From Streptomyces parvus (GTDB lineage: Bacteria > Actinomycetota > Actinomycetes > Streptomycetales > Streptomycetaceae), in NCBI RefSeq assembly GCF_032121415.1, contig NZ_CP135079.1:3038001-3102000 (forward strand): a DNA stretch of 64,000 bases, given 5' to 3'. Shown here in pieces: positions 16,883 through 26,006 of the stretch; position 1 is the first letter of the stretch, and every line of letters begins with the position of its first letter. Position numbers and translations under genes: made by a program. Below the pieces are notes generated by a model, which had not been told where the DNA came from, made no database searches, and was given only the letters and a program-made list of their open reading frames with translations.

Positions 16883-18493
16883 ATGAACCTCCACACCACC
16901 CCCCACAACTCCCGCGCCCCGCGCACCACGCGTCGACTCGCAGCACTCGCGGCCGTGGCCGCGATGGTCGTCGCCGGTGTCCAGGCCGGATCCGCCGTCG
17001 CCGCACCCGACGACGACGCCCGCACCACCGCGGAGAAGCCCGCCACGGCCGCCGTCCTCGGCGTGAACCCCTCCGCCCAGCGCGCCACCGCCATCAAGTC
17101 GGCGCAGGCGGAGGCCTCCTCGGCGGCGAAGGCCCTGAAGCTCGGCGGCCGGGAGAAGCTGATCGCCCGCGACGTCATCAAGGACGCCCAGGGCACCGTC
17201 CACACCCGCTACGAGCGCACCTACGACGGCCTGCCCGTCCTCGGCGGCGACCTCGTCACCCACACCACCGCCGACGGCAAGCTCAAGAGCGTCGACAAGG
17301 CGACCGACGCGAAGATAGCCGTGGCGTCCACGACGCCGGAACTGAAGGCCGCGGCGAGCGCACGCAAGGTGATCTACGCGGGCGGCGAGAACCCGGTCCT
17401 CGCCTGGGAGACCGTCAAGAAGGGCGTCCAGAAGGACGGCACGCCCAGCCGCGTCCACACCATCACCGACGCCACCACCGGCAAGAAGCTGCACAGCTAC
17501 GAGGCGATCGAGACCGGCACCGGCAACAGCCAGTACAGCGGCGAGGTCGAGATCACCACGACGAAGTCCGACGCGGGCTTCGAGCTGACCGACGGCGAGC
17601 GCGGCGGACACAAGACGTACGACCTGAACCAGGGCTCCTCCGGCACCGGCGACCTCGTCACGGACGACGACGACACCTGGGGCGACGGCACCGGCGAGGA
17701 CCGGCAGACCGCCGCCGTCGACGCCCACTACGGCGCGGCGAAGACCTGGGACTTCTACAAGACGGCCCTCGGGCGCGACGGCATCGCGGGCGACGGCAAG
17801 GCCGCCTACTCCCGGGTCCACTACGGCGAGAACTACGTCAACGCCTTCTGGGACGACAGCTGCTTCTGCATGACGTACGGCGACGGCGAGGGCAACAAGA
17901 ACGCCCTCACCTCCATCGACGTCGCGGCCCACGAGATGACCCACGGCCTCACCTCCGCCACCGCCAACCTGGACTACGCGGGCGAGTCCGGCGGCCTCAA
18001 CGAGGCGACAAGCGACATCCTCGGCGCCTCGGTGGAGTTCTTCGCCGACAACGCGTCGGACGCCGGTGACTACCTCATCGGCGAGAAGATCGACATCAAC
18101 GGCGACGGCACCCCGCTGCGCTACATGGACAAGCCCTCCAAGGACGGCAACTCCGCCGACTTCTGGGACGAGAACCTCGGCGACCTGGACGTCCACCACT
18201 CCTCCGGCGTCGCCAACCACTTCTTCTACCTGCTCGCCGAGGGCAGCGGAAAGAAGACGGTCAACGGTGTCGAGTACGACTCCCCGACCTCCGACGGTTC
18301 GACGCTGACGGGCATCGGGCGGGAGAAGGCGTACCAGATCTGGTACAAGGCGCTCTCGGTCTACATGACCTCCACCACCGACTACGCCGGCGCGCGGGTC
18401 GCGACCGAGAAGGCGGCGACCGACCTGTTCGGGGCGGACAGCGGGGAGCTGAAGGCGGTCTCGGCCACCTGGACCGGGGTCAACGTCAAGTAG
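16883..18493 (+). CDS. Secreted M4-family (thermolysin-like) neutral metalloprotease
   Basis: A 536-residue secreted zinc protease. A signal peptide occupies about residues 1-42 (RRLAALAAVAAMVVAGVQAG), followed by an FTP/PepSY-type propeptide (THTTADGKLKSVDKATDA region) and the M4 catalytic domain. Zinc ligands are in HEMTH at 350-354 (catalytic Glu351) and Glu374 in GGLNEATSD. Cys pair CFCM lies nearby. Secreted M4 proteases degrade extracellular protein in streptomycetes. ATG 16883 has GGAGA upstream and gives a proper signal peptide; a longer frame to 16829 is unlikely. It is convergent with the M1 peptidase gene. Confidence 0.93.
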   Translation: MNLHTTPHNSRAPRTTRRLAALAAVAAMVVAGVQAGSAVAAPDDDARTTAEKPATAAVLGVNPSAQRATAIKSAQAEASSAAKALKLGGREKLIARDVIKDAQGTVHTRYERTYDGLPVLGGDLVTHTTADGKLKSVDKATDAKIAVASTTPELKAAASARKVIYAGGENPVLAWETVKKGVQKDGTPSRVHTITDATTGKKLHSYEAIETGTGNSQYSGEVEITTTKSDAGFELTDGERGGHKTYDLNQGSSGTGDLVTDDDDTWGDGTGEDRQTAAVDAHYGAAKTWDFYKTALGRDGIAGDGKAAYSRVHYGENYVNAFWDDSCFCMTYGDGEGNKNALTSIDVAAHEMTHGLTSATANLDYAGESGGLNEATSDILGASVEFFADNASDAGDYLIGEKIDINGDGTPLRYMDKPSKDGNSADFWDENLGDLDVHHSSGVANHFFYLLAEGSGKKTVNGVEYDSPTSDGSTLTGIGREKAYQIWYKALSVYMTSTTDYAGARVATEKAATDLFGADSGELKAVSATWTGVNVK

Positions 18494-18521
18494 CCCCATC
18501 CGTAGGGAACACGGAAGCCGG

Positions 18522-19919
18522 TCAGCCCTCCCGGGCGGGCCGGCTTCCGCCGTACAGCCAGGCGTCCCACAGCCCGGTGAGGTCCCGGCCGGTCTCCTCC
18601 TCCACGTACGCGGTGAAGTCGTCGGTGGAGGCGTTGGCGTGCCGGTACTTCTCCGTCCAGCCCCGCACCAGCGCGAAGAACGCCTTGTCGTCGTCCATCG
18701 CGAGCCGGATCCGATGGACGACCATGGCCCCGCGCCCGTAGACCGGCGGGTCGGAGAGATCGGGGGCGGCGGGCGGGTCGGCGGGCGGGAAGGCCCAGTT
18801 GGCGTCGGACTCGTACGCCGCCTCGAAGCTCTCCCCGACCGGTACGTCGTCGTGGTCGGCGGCCCAGAGCCACTCCGCGTACGTGGCGAAGCCCTCGTTC
18901 AGCCACATGTCCCGCCAGGTCTTCGGGGTGACGGAGTTCCCGAACCACTGGTGGGCCAACTCGTGGACGAGGAGGCCGGTGTCGGGCGGGCCGGGGAAGA
19001 CGGGCCGGTTCTGGGTCTCCAGGGCGTACGCCGAGTCGCCCGTACGCTCCACGATCGCCCCGGCGGAGGTGAAGGGGTACGGCCCGAACCTGGCCTGCGA
19101 CCACGCCAGCACCGCCGGAATCTCCGCCAGCACGTCCTCGCTCGCCGCCGCCGACCGCGGGTCCACGGCGGTGAACAGGCGGATGCCGTCGGGGGTGCGT
19201 GACTGCTCGGTGGTGAACCGGCCGACGGCCACGGTCGCCAGGTGGCTCGCCATCGGCTCGGTGGTCCGCCAGTGGTAGGCGGTGCGGTCGTTCTCCGTAC
19301 GCCGGCCGACGAGTTGCCCGTTGGAGACGGCCTTCAGCGGATCGGGGACGGTGACCTCGATGTCGTACGCGGCCTTGTCGCTCGGATGGTGGTTGCCGGG
19401 GAACCAGGCCAGGGAGCCGGTCGGCTCGCCGAGGGCGACCGAGCCGTCCGCCGTCCGCAGCCAGCCCTCCTCCGCGCCGTCGGCGTCGGTGATGGTCTGC
19501 GGGGAGCCGGAGTAGCGGACGACGGTGGTGAACGTGCGCCCCTCGCGCATCCGGTCGTCCACCGCCGCGTCGGGGCGGATCGTCAGCTCCTTGCCCGCCC
19601 GGTTCACGGCGGCCGGCTCCCCCTCGACGGCGGCGCTCTCCACGTCGAGCCCGGCGAGGTCGAGATGGAAGGCGCTCAGGTGCTGGGTGGCGCGGGCGGT
19701 GATCGTGGCCGTGCCGTGCAGCCGGCCGACGCGGTCGACGTCGAGCTTCAGGCCGTAGTGGGTGACGTCGTAGCCGCCGTTGCCGAGCCCGGGGACGTAC
19801 GGATCGCGCAGGCCGACCGCGCCCGGGGTCCCCTCGACACCGCCGGTGCAGCCCGAGCCGAGGAGGGCGAGGGCCAGGGCCAACAGGAGGGGGGCGGCGG
19901 CCGGGGCGCGGTGGTTCAC
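18522..19919 (-). CDS. M1-family aminopeptidase-like lipoprotein
   Basis: A 465-residue extracytoplasmic zinc metallopeptidase. Residues 1-23 form a lipoprotein signal with lipobox LGSGC (Cys24). The N-terminal beta-saddle domain (DVTHYGLKLDVDRVGRLHG) precedes the catalytic domain with HELAH at 319-323 and the third ligand Glu342 in WLNEGFATYAEW. It is shorter than cytoplasmic PepN, lacking the C-terminal helical domain, as is usual for this lipoprotein group. It probably trims peptides at the cell surface. GTG 19919 start. The same-strand gene upstream ends 72 bp earlier in transcription order. Confidence 0.9.
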   Translation of the reverse strand: MNHRAPAAAPLLLALALALLGSGCTGGVEGTPGAVGLRDPYVPGLGNGGYDVTHYGLKLDVDRVGRLHGTATITARATQHLSAFHLDLAGLDVESAAVEGEPAAVNRAGKELTIRPDAAVDDRMREGRTFTTVVRYSGSPQTITDADGAEEGWLRTADGSVALGEPTGSLAWFPGNHHPSDKAAYDIEVTVPDPLKAVSNGQLVGRRTENDRTAYHWRTTEPMASHLATVAVGRFTTEQSRTPDGIRLFTAVDPRSAAASEDVLAEIPAVLAWSQARFGPYPFTSAGAIVERTGDSAYALETQNRPVFPGPPDTGLLVHELAHQWFGNSVTPKTWRDMWLNEGFATYAEWLWAADHDDVPVGESFEAAYESDANWAFPPADPPAAPDLSDPPVYGRGAMVVHRIRLAMDDDKAFFALVRGWTEKYRHANASTDDFTAYVEEETGRDLTGLWDAWLYGGSRPAREG

Positions 19920-19991
19920 CGGTCGATATTAGGCGCGCCCCGGGCCGGGAAGGAGCCGCCCGCCTCGGGGGACGAGCGGACGGCTCCCGGC

Positions 19992-20846
19992 TCAGAGGAC
20001 GGCGATACCGAGGGGCCGGTTGCCTGCCGTCAGCCGGACGGGCTCGCTCTCCTCGTCGTCCAGGCCGACGACCGTGATCCCGTTCCAGTAGCCGTCGCGG
20101 GTGAAGCCGCCGGTCACGTACGCCGTGCGGCCGTCCGCCGACACCGCCACGTCCTCGTGCGGACCGTCCAGCGGAACGACCCGTTCCGAGCCGTCGGGGG
20201 CGCGGATGGTGAGTGAGGGGTCCTCGTCGTCCGAGCCGATTGGGCCCGTGCCCACCACGAGGAGGGTGCCGTCGGGGGCCGGAGTCGCGCCGTGCTGGTG
20301 GGTGTCGGCCGTCATCCGCTCGACCGTCACCTTCCCGGTGTGCGGGTCGAGCACGGCCAGCCGCTCCCCCTCGAAGGGCAGCAGCAGCTTGCCGTCGGCG
20401 GGGCGTACGACGGCGTAGTGCGGCTTCAGCCAGGAGCCGAGCCCGCCCTCCGTGCCGTACGGGGCGACCTCCATACGCCGGGTCTTCAACGTGTCGGCGT
20501 CGACCGCCGTCACGTCGAAGGAGTCGTGATCGGTGGCGTACACCTCGCGGCCGTCCGGTGAGACGTCCACGTCGAAGGGGCGCATGCCGACCGGCGCGGT
20601 GCCGGTGACCTCGCGGGTCGCGGTGTCGCTGCCGAAGTCGGCGACGAGAAGGGTGCCGTCGGGGGTGCGGCCGTCGGGGGCCCGGGCGGGGTCGGGGGTC
20701 GCCGCGGCGGCGGGCCCGCCCGGGGTGGAGGCTGCCTCCGGGGCCGCCTCCGTCGTCCCGGACGCGCATCCGGCGAGGAGGGCGGCGGCGATCAGGGCGA
20801 GGCCGAGGCGGCGGGCGGCGCGCGGGCCGCCGCCGGTGCCGGTCAT
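19992..20846 (-). CDS. Lipoprotein with YncE-like beta-propeller repeats
   Basis: A 284-residue lipoprotein with lipobox LLAGC (Cys27), an Ala/Pro-rich spacer, then repeated beta-propeller blades (GMRPFDVDVSPDGREVYATD; PHEDVAVSADGRTAYVTGG). This resembles YVTN/YncE-type propellers that bind ligands at the cell surface; the function is unknown. The ATG at 20846 overlaps the stop of the ankyrin gene (ATGA, 20843-20846), so translation is coupled to it. It is followed in the same direction by the M1 lipoprotein. Confidence 0.8.
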   Translation of the reverse strand: MTGTGGGPRAARRLGLALIAAALLAGCASGTTEAAPEAASTPGGPAAAATPDPARAPDGRTPDGTLLVADFGSDTATREVTGTAPVGMRPFDVDVSPDGREVYATDHDSFDVTAVDADTLKTRRMEVAPYGTEGGLGSWLKPHYAVVRPADGKLLLPFEGERLAVLDPHTGKVTVERMTADTHQHGATPAPDGTLLVVGTGPIGSDDEDPSLTIRAPDGSERVVPLDGPHEDVAVSADGRTAYVTGGFTRDGYWNGITVVGLDDEESEPVRLTAGNRPLGIAVL

Positions 20847-21439
20847 GCGGCGGCCCGCAGCTGGGCGGCCAGCTCGGCGAAGCCGCGTCGCTCGGCGTGG
20901 GCGAGCGGGGTCACCCCGTCCCCGTCGGGCAGGTCCGGCGTCGCCCCGGCCGCGAGCAGCAGCTCCACGATCTGCCGGTGCGCGAGGCCGCCCTCGCCGA
21001 GGATCACCGCCTCCAGCAGGGCGGTCCAGCCGAGCCGGTTGACGTGGTCGACGTCGATGTCGGTGACCCGCAGCACCTCCCGTACGTACGCGACATGGCC
21101 GCGTTCGCCCGCCGGGATGAGGGAGACGCCGCCGAACCGGTTGCACAGGGTCAGGTCCGGTCCGGCCGGCAGCAGCACGTGCAGCATCGCGACGCTGCCG
21201 GTGACCCCGGTGGCCAGCCACGGACTGTCCTCGCGCCGGTCCTGGGCGTTCGGGTCTGCCCCGGCGGCCACCAGCAGCCGCGCCGTCTCGACGTGGTCGC
21301 CGAGGACGGCGAGGAGCAGCGGCGTACGCAACTCCTCGTCGCGGACGTCGACCCGCGAGCCGCCCTCGATCGCGGTGCGCACCCGGTCGGTGTCGCCGGT
21401 GCGCGCGGCGGTCAGCAGGTCGTGATCGAGGGCGTTCAT
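20843..21439 (-). CDS. Ankyrin-repeat protein
   Basis: A 198-residue cytoplasmic protein made almost entirely of ankyrin repeats: RTPLLLAVLGDHVETARLLV, a degenerate repeat around VAMLHVLLPAGPDL, and LGWTALLEAVILGEGG with HRQIVELLLAAGATPDLPDG, VTPLAHAERRGFAELAAQL. No signal peptide is present. It is the first gene of a two-gene unit with the propeller lipoprotein (4-bp ATGA overlap), implying a shared function or protein ratio; what it binds is not visible. Confidence 0.88.
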   Translation of the reverse strand: MNALDHDLLTAARTGDTDRVRTAIEGGSRVDVRDEELRTPLLLAVLGDHVETARLLVAAGADPNAQDRREDSPWLATGVTGSVAMLHVLLPAGPDLTLCNRFGGVSLIPAGERGHVAYVREVLRVTDIDVDHVNRLGWTALLEAVILGEGGLAHRQIVELLLAAGATPDLPDGDGVTPLAHAERRGFAELAAQLRAAA

Positions 21440-21482
21440 GGGTCTTCCTTCCGCTGGGGGCTTCCGCTGGGAGCGGGCGTGA

Positions 21483-22040
21483 CTACCGGGCGAGCGAGGC
21501 GACGCCCTCCCGGGCGAACTTCTCGTCGAGGTCGCCGCTGGGCGCGCCGGCCACGCCGATGCCGGCCACCGGGGCGCCCTTGACCTGGACCGGGGCGCCG
21601 CCGCCGAGGAACAGGGTGCCGGGGATGTCCTTCAGATTCGGGGTCTGCTCCAGGCGCTTGACCAGCTCGGAGGTGGGGGCGTTCCAGGAGACGGCGGTGT
21701 AAGCCTTCTTCACCGCGGACTCGGGGGACTGCGGGCCTGCGCCGTCGCCGCGCAGGGAGACGATGGTGTTGCCGTTGCGGTCGACGACCGCGACGGAGAT
21801 CCGCTGGTTCTCCTTCTTCGCCGCGTCCAGCGTGGCCTGCGCGGCCTTGGTGGCGGCGGCGACCGTCAGATGCGTCGTCTGCTGGAGGTTGCGGTTGTCG
21901 GTGTCGGCCTTGACCGCGGCGGCGGGGGCGGCCGCCGGGGAGGAGGCGCTCGCGGACATCGCGCCGACCGTACCGGCCCCGAGGGCGGCGACGACGACGG
22001 CGCCGGTGACGGCACGGGTGCGCAGCGACAGCTTCTTCAT
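21483..22040 (-). CDS. hbpS: Extracellular haem-binding protein HbpS-like
   Basis: A 185-residue secreted GlcG/HbpS-family protein. A signal peptide spans residues 1-33 (AVTGAVVVAALGAGTVGAMSA), followed by the octamer-forming fold (LTVAAATKAAQATLDAAKK; ISVAVVDRNGNTIVSLRGDG; GAPVAGIGVAG). In S. reticuli HbpS binds haem and iron and modulates the sensor kinase SenS. Here senS-senR lie immediately divergent, supporting the assignment. ATG 22040 has AAGGAG five bases upstream. It acts outside the cell or in the cell wall as an accessory sensor of haem/redox stress; that is established for the family. Confidence 0.9.
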   Translation of the reverse strand: MKKLSLRTRAVTGAVVVAALGAGTVGAMSASASSPAAAPAAAVKADTDNRNLQQTTHLTVAAATKAAQATLDAAKKENQRISVAVVDRNGNTIVSLRGDGAGPQSPESAVKKAYTAVSWNAPTSELVKRLEQTPNLKDIPGTLFLGGGAPVQVKGAPVAGIGVAGAPSGDLDEKFAREGVASLAR

Positions 22041-22286
22041 GGTGGCTCCTTGGTGATCCGGGTTGGCCCGGTGGCGTGCGGTGCGGGGCGGCCCGGAGTG
22101 GCCCGGGCGTTTCGCTCTGGTATCGATCCTCCCGGCGGATCCGGCCCCGTACGGTCGACGTACCGGCTGGAAGCGGCGGGCGGGACGGTCGACACCCCCG
22201 TCAGCCGATCGGTTGATGCGGGGGTGGCCGGATCGGGTCACCATGGGGGGGTTTACGCAGGTCAGCGACGGAACGGGAGGTACGTG

Positions 22287-23597
22287 GTGGAGCACCGCAG
22301 CGGTTCGCCGGACCACGGGCCCGGCACCGGCGCGGACGGCGGCGGGCCGGCCGGTGGCGAGGCCGAAGGCCCCGGGATCGCCGGGTCCGACCCCGACGCC
22401 CGCTGGCTCGCGCTCCTCATGCACGCCGCGTTCTTCCTCCTGCTCGGCGCCTCGCTCACCCGGTTCCTGATGCGGCACCCCGGCGAGGCCCGCACCCCGT
22501 GGATCATCGCCCTGTCGATCACCCTGGCGGTGCTGTACCTCCTGGGCCCGGTCCTCGGCTCGCGCCCCACCCCGCGCCGGCTCGCCTGGCTCGCGGTGCT
22601 CGTGGTCGTCTGGATGGTGCTGGTCGTCCTGGCGCCGAGCTTCGCGTGGTGCGCGGTGCCGCTGTTCTACACCGGGCTGCGGATCCTGCCGCCGCGTGCG
22701 GCCCTCGCGCTGGTCGCCCTGCTCACCGTGTTCGTCGTGGCCGCGCAACTGCGCCTGGCCGACGGGTTCGACCCGAACCTGGTCCTCGCCCCGCCCGCCG
22801 TCGCCGCCGTGGCGACCGCGGTCTTCGTCCATATGCGGCGTCAGGCGGTACGCCAGCGGGAACTGGCCGCACGCCAGCGGGAGCTGATCGACGACCTGCT
22901 GCGGACCCGGCGCGAACTGGCCGCCACCGAACGGCGCGAGGGGACCCTCGCCGAGCGCCAGCGGCTCTCCATGGAGATCCACGACACCCTCGCGCAGGGC
23001 CTGTCCAGCCAGCAGATGCTGCTCCAGGCCGCCGACCGCACCTGGAGCACCGACCCGGACGCCGCCCGCCGCCACGTCCGTACGGCCACGGGCATCGCCG
23101 AACGCAACCTCGCCGAGGCCCGCCGCTTCGTCCACGACCTGGCCCCCGCCGACCTGGCGGAGGGCGGCGGCCTGGAGGCGGCCCTGGGGGCGCTGGCGGC
23201 CCGCGAGAGCGCCCAGGCGGAGGGCGTGCTCACCGTCCACTGCCATGTGGAGGGCACCCCGCACGCTCCGCTGCCGGACCGGGTGCAGTCCGCCCTGCTG
23301 CGCATCGCCCAGGGAGCCCTGGCCAACGTGCGGGAGCACTCCGGGGCGACGGCCGCCGGGCTGACCCTGACCCACCTCGACGACCGGGTGGTCCTGGACA
23401 TCGGCGACAACGGCCGGGGCTTCACCGCCGAGGCCGAGGGCGTACGCGGCGCCCGCACCGTACGCGGCCACGGGCTTCCCGCGATGCGGGCCCGGGTGCG
23501 GCAGCTCGGCGGATCGCTCACCATCGAGTCGGCGCCGGGCGAGGGCACCGTGCTCTCCGCAGAGGTTCCGCTCACCACCACGGAGGACCCCACATGA
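22287..23597 (+). CDS. senS: Membrane sensor histidine kinase SenS-like
   Basis: A 436-residue NarL-type histidine kinase. Five hydrophobic segments (about 41-58, 72-90, 99-118, 140-156, 170-184) precede a coiled linker and the HisKA_3 domain with phospho-acceptor His232 in RLSMEIHDTLAQGLSSQQ. The ATPase domain shows the N box (GALANVREHS), DNGRGF and HGLPAMRAR. GTG 22287 is chosen because GGGAGG at 22275-22280 is six bases upstream; GTG 22284 is adjacent. The end overlaps senR by ATGA. With divergent hbpS it forms the known redox- and haem-responsive HbpS-SenS-SenR system. Confidence 0.9.
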   Translation: MEHRSGSPDHGPGTGADGGGPAGGEAEGPGIAGSDPDARWLALLMHAAFFLLLGASLTRFLMRHPGEARTPWIIALSITLAVLYLLGPVLGSRPTPRRLAWLAVLVVVWMVLVVLAPSFAWCAVPLFYTGLRILPPRAALALVALLTVFVVAAQLRLADGFDPNLVLAPPAVAAVATAVFVHMRRQAVRQRELAARQRELIDDLLRTRRELAATERREGTLAERQRLSMEIHDTLAQGLSSQQMLLQAADRTWSTDPDAARRHVRTATGIAERNLAEARRFVHDLAPADLAEGGGLEAALGALAARESAQAEGVLTVHCHVEGTPHAPLPDRVQSALLRIAQGALANVREHSGATAAGLTLTHLDDRVVLDIGDNGRGFTAEAEGVRGARTVRGHGLPAMRARVRQLGGSLTIESAPGEGTVLSAEVPLTTTEDPT

Positions 23598-24259
23598 CCG
23601 GCGAGACGACCGGCGCGGCGGGCCCGCCCCCCGCCGCCGCCCCCGTACGCATCCTGCTCTGCGACGACCACGTGGTCGTCCGGGCCGGGCTGCTCGCGCT
23701 GCTCGGCAGCGAACCGGACATCGAGGTCGTCGGCGAGGCGGGCAGCGGCGAGGAGGCCGTGGTGCTCGCCGCCCGCCTCACCCCGGACGTCGTCCTCATG
23801 GACCTCCAGCTCGGCGAGGGCATCGACGGCGTCGAGGCGACCCGCCGCATCGCGGCCGACGGCACGGTCCACGTCCTGGTGCTGACCACGTACGACACCG
23901 ACGCCGACATCACCCGCGCCATCGAGGCGGGGGCCACCGGCTATCTGCTGAAGGCGGAGCACCCCGAGGAGCTGTTCGCCGCGATCCGGTCCGCCGCCCA
24001 GGGCCGCACCACCCTCTCCGCCCCCGTCGCCAGCCGGGTCATGGCCCGGATGCGCAGCCCCCGCCCCGGCCTCACCGACCGCGAACGCGACATCCTGGCC
24101 CAGCTCTCCCAGGGCCTCGGCAACCGCGACATCGCCCGCGCCCTGTTCATCAGCGAGGCCACGGTCAAGACCCACCTGGGCCGGATCTACGACAAGCTCG
24201 GCGTCGACACCCGCGCGGGCGCGGTGTCGGTGGCGAAGGAGCAGCGGCTGCTGCCCTGA
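23594..24259 (+). CDS. senR: LuxR-type response regulator SenR-like
   Basis: A 221-residue NarL/FixJ response regulator. The receiver domain (about 18-135) has the acidic pocket Asp24/Asp25 and phospho-acceptor Asp70 in VVLMDLQ, with conserved Lys in YLLKAEHPEE. The LuxR-type helix-turn-helix lies at about 155-215 (LTDRERDILAQLSQGLGNRD; ISEATVKTHLGRIYDKL). It overlaps senS by 4 bp (ATGA). In S. reticuli SenR controls hbpS, senSR and redox genes such as a catalase-peroxidase; the same role is inferred here. Confidence 0.9.
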   Translation: MTGETTGAAGPPPAAAPVRILLCDDHVVVRAGLLALLGSEPDIEVVGEAGSGEEAVVLAARLTPDVVLMDLQLGEGIDGVEATRRIAADGTVHVLVLTTYDTDADITRAIEAGATGYLLKAEHPEELFAAIRSAAQGRTTLSAPVASRVMARMRSPRPGLTDRERDILAQLSQGLGNRDIARALFISEATVKTHLGRIYDKLGVDTRAGAVSVAKEQRLLP

Positions 24260-24289
24260 GCCCCGGACGCGAGCCCGGCCGGCGGAGCA

Positions 24290-24493
24290 TTCGTCCACGG
24301 CACCACCGCCGATGGTGCCGACGGCGGAATGACGTATCTGTGCGACCTCACCATGCTGGTGAACGTGGGCGTCCGGGAGCGCACCCGTCCGGACTTCGAG
24401 GAGCTGTGCCGCCGCGCGGGCCTGAGCCTCACCTCCGTCACCCCGCTCGCCGGGGCCGCGTCGTTCGCCCTCATCGAGGCTGTGGCCGCCTGA
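24290..24493 (+). pseudogene. C-terminal remnant of an O-methyltransferase
   Basis: An in-frame segment ending at the TGA 24491-24493 reads MTYLCDLTMLVNVGVRERTR followed by an EELCRRAGL... and ...SFALIEA tail. This resembles the last 50 residues of family 2 O-methyltransferases (DLxMLVxxGGRERTExEFxxLxxxAGF..LIEA). No SAM-binding part precedes it; senR ends 30 bp upstream. It could start at ATG 24329 as a 54-residue ORF, but a truncated gene remnant is more likely. Confidence 0.5.
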
Positions 24494-24602
24494 CCGGAGG
24501 ACGCCACGCGGATCGGCCGAGCGGGCGCGGGGCCGCCCCACGGGGCCCGCTCCGCTCACCCGATCGTGTCAGCGCCGCCCCCGGGCATGACACCATCGAT
24601 CC

Positions 24603-25100
24603 GTGCTCGACATCGGCTACTCCCTCTCCCGTCGCTTCCCCGATCCCCCGCAGACCGACTACCGCCGCGCGGACGTCCGGGCGCTGCGGCACGATCTGTT
24701 CTCCGGCGACGTCTACCTCGCGGACACGAAGGCGGACCGCGAGCTGTCCACAGCCTGGGGATGGGTGCCGGTGCTCGACTTCGCGTGGGCGCTGTGCGAC
24801 ATCGTCGAGCAGATCGACCAGGACCCGCGCGGCAACCGCTCGCACCGGCGGCAGTACGCGGAGCTGGACTTCACCGAGTCCTCGGACGTCATGGTCTTCG
24901 AACGGCGCTTCGGCTGGGTCGACATCGAGGCGGACTGGATGCCCGGCGACGAGCCGCCGCTCACCTTCAGCCACTCCCTCCTGCGCCGCGAGGCCCGCGA
25001 CTTCCTGCACGACCTGATCGCCGACCTGGCCGACCTGCACGACGGCCTCGCCGACAACCCCGTGATCTGGGACCTCCAGGCCCGCTTCCCCCGTATGTGA
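24603..25100 (+). CDS. Conserved hypothetical protein
   Basis: A 165-residue acidic cytoplasmic protein with no signal or membrane segment that I can recognise by family. Conserved-looking stretches are VRALRHDLFSGDVYLADTKA, WGWVPVLDFAWALCDIVEQI and DVMVFERRFGWVDIEADW, suggesting a compact alpha/beta fold of the kind found in many Streptomyces proteins of unknown function. GTG 24603 start. Codon use is typical of its neighbours. It is convergent with the pentapeptide-repeat gene. The function is unknown. Confidence 0.75.
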   Translation: MLDIGYSLSRRFPDPPQTDYRRADVRALRHDLFSGDVYLADTKADRELSTAWGWVPVLDFAWALCDIVEQIDQDPRGNRSHRRQYAELDFTESSDVMVFERRFGWVDIEADWMPGDEPPLTFSHSLLRREARDFLHDLIADLADLHDGLADNPVIWDLQARFPRM

Positions 25101-25219
25101 GCCACTCGGCCCCCGGAACCCCGCCGGGGTCAAGGCGCCCCGGGCACTGCGAGGCCCCGCCGCCCCGCAGTCACCGGCGCTCCCGAGGCGCCGGACGGGG
25201 TCCCCCGACCCGCCTCCCC

Positions 25220-25903
25220 TTACCCCTCCACCCGCACCCCGATCTGCGCCGCGAACGCGGGAGCCAGCTCCATCAGCTGCGCCGGGCTGATCACCGCGCC
25301 CGCCAGCCGCTCCACGCCCCGGGCGATGTCCAGCTCGGCCACCGTGCGCAGGTCCACCGACTCCAGCCGGGCACCGCTGAAGTCCGCCCGCTTCAGCACG
25401 CAGTCGCGGAACTCGACCCGGACCAGGTGCGCGTCCCCGAAGTCCGGCTCGGACAGCACGCAGCCCTCGAAGACGACGTCCTTCAGCCGGGCCTTGCGCA
25501 GATTCAGGTAGTCGATCTTGCCGCCCCGGACCACCACACGCTCCAGCACCGCACCGTGCAGCTGCACCCCGCCCAGGCGGGCGTCGACCACCTCGACGTC
25601 CCGCAGCGACGCCTCCGCGAGGTCCGTGCCCACGCCCCGTACGCCCGTCAGCACCGCGTCGACGAAGCGGGCCCGCGCCAGCTCCGCCCGGTCCAGGGCG
25701 CAGCCGTCCAGGGCGCAGTCCATGAACCGGGCTCCCCGGCCCGAGGCATCCGTCAGGTCCACCCCGTCGAACCGCACCCCGTCGTAGTCCCCGTCCGGCT
25801 CCAGGCCGTCCCCGTCCCACGGAACGAGCGGGGGCAACCGGACATCCGGCCGCCGCGCCGCCGTCACGCCCGTCGTGCTCTTCTTCCTGCCGCTCGCTGC
25901 CAT
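25220..25903 (-). CDS. Pentapeptide-repeat protein
   Basis: A 227-residue protein. After a basic N-terminus (MAASGRKKSTTGVTAARR) the main body at about 40-200 is a run of pentapeptide repeats of the A(D/N)LXX type (GVRFDGVDLTDASGRGARF; LKRADFSGARLESVDL), forming a right-handed quadrilateral beta-helix. Such proteins include DNA-mimic gyrase protectors and many of unknown role; nothing here identifies the partner. ATG 25903 follows a GGGGGG stretch and is preferred to ATG 25933. It is divergent from the FAD oxidoreductase. Confidence 0.88.
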   Translation of the reverse strand: MAASGRKKSTTGVTAARRPDVRLPPLVPWDGDGLEPDGDYDGVRFDGVDLTDASGRGARFMDCALDGCALDRAELARARFVDAVLTGVRGVGTDLAEASLRDVEVVDARLGGVQLHGAVLERVVVRGGKIDYLNLRKARLKDVVFEGCVLSEPDFGDAHLVRVEFRDCVLKRADFSGARLESVDLRTVAELDIARGVERLAGAVISPAQLMELAPAFAAQIGVRVEG

Positions 25904-26006
25904 GCCCCCCATCGTGACGCACACCACTGACAACGCCCCGCCGCCGATGTCACGGGCCGCCGCCCCCGATCCGTCGCATCATCAAAGAAGCGAAGGAGAT
26001 CCAGCC

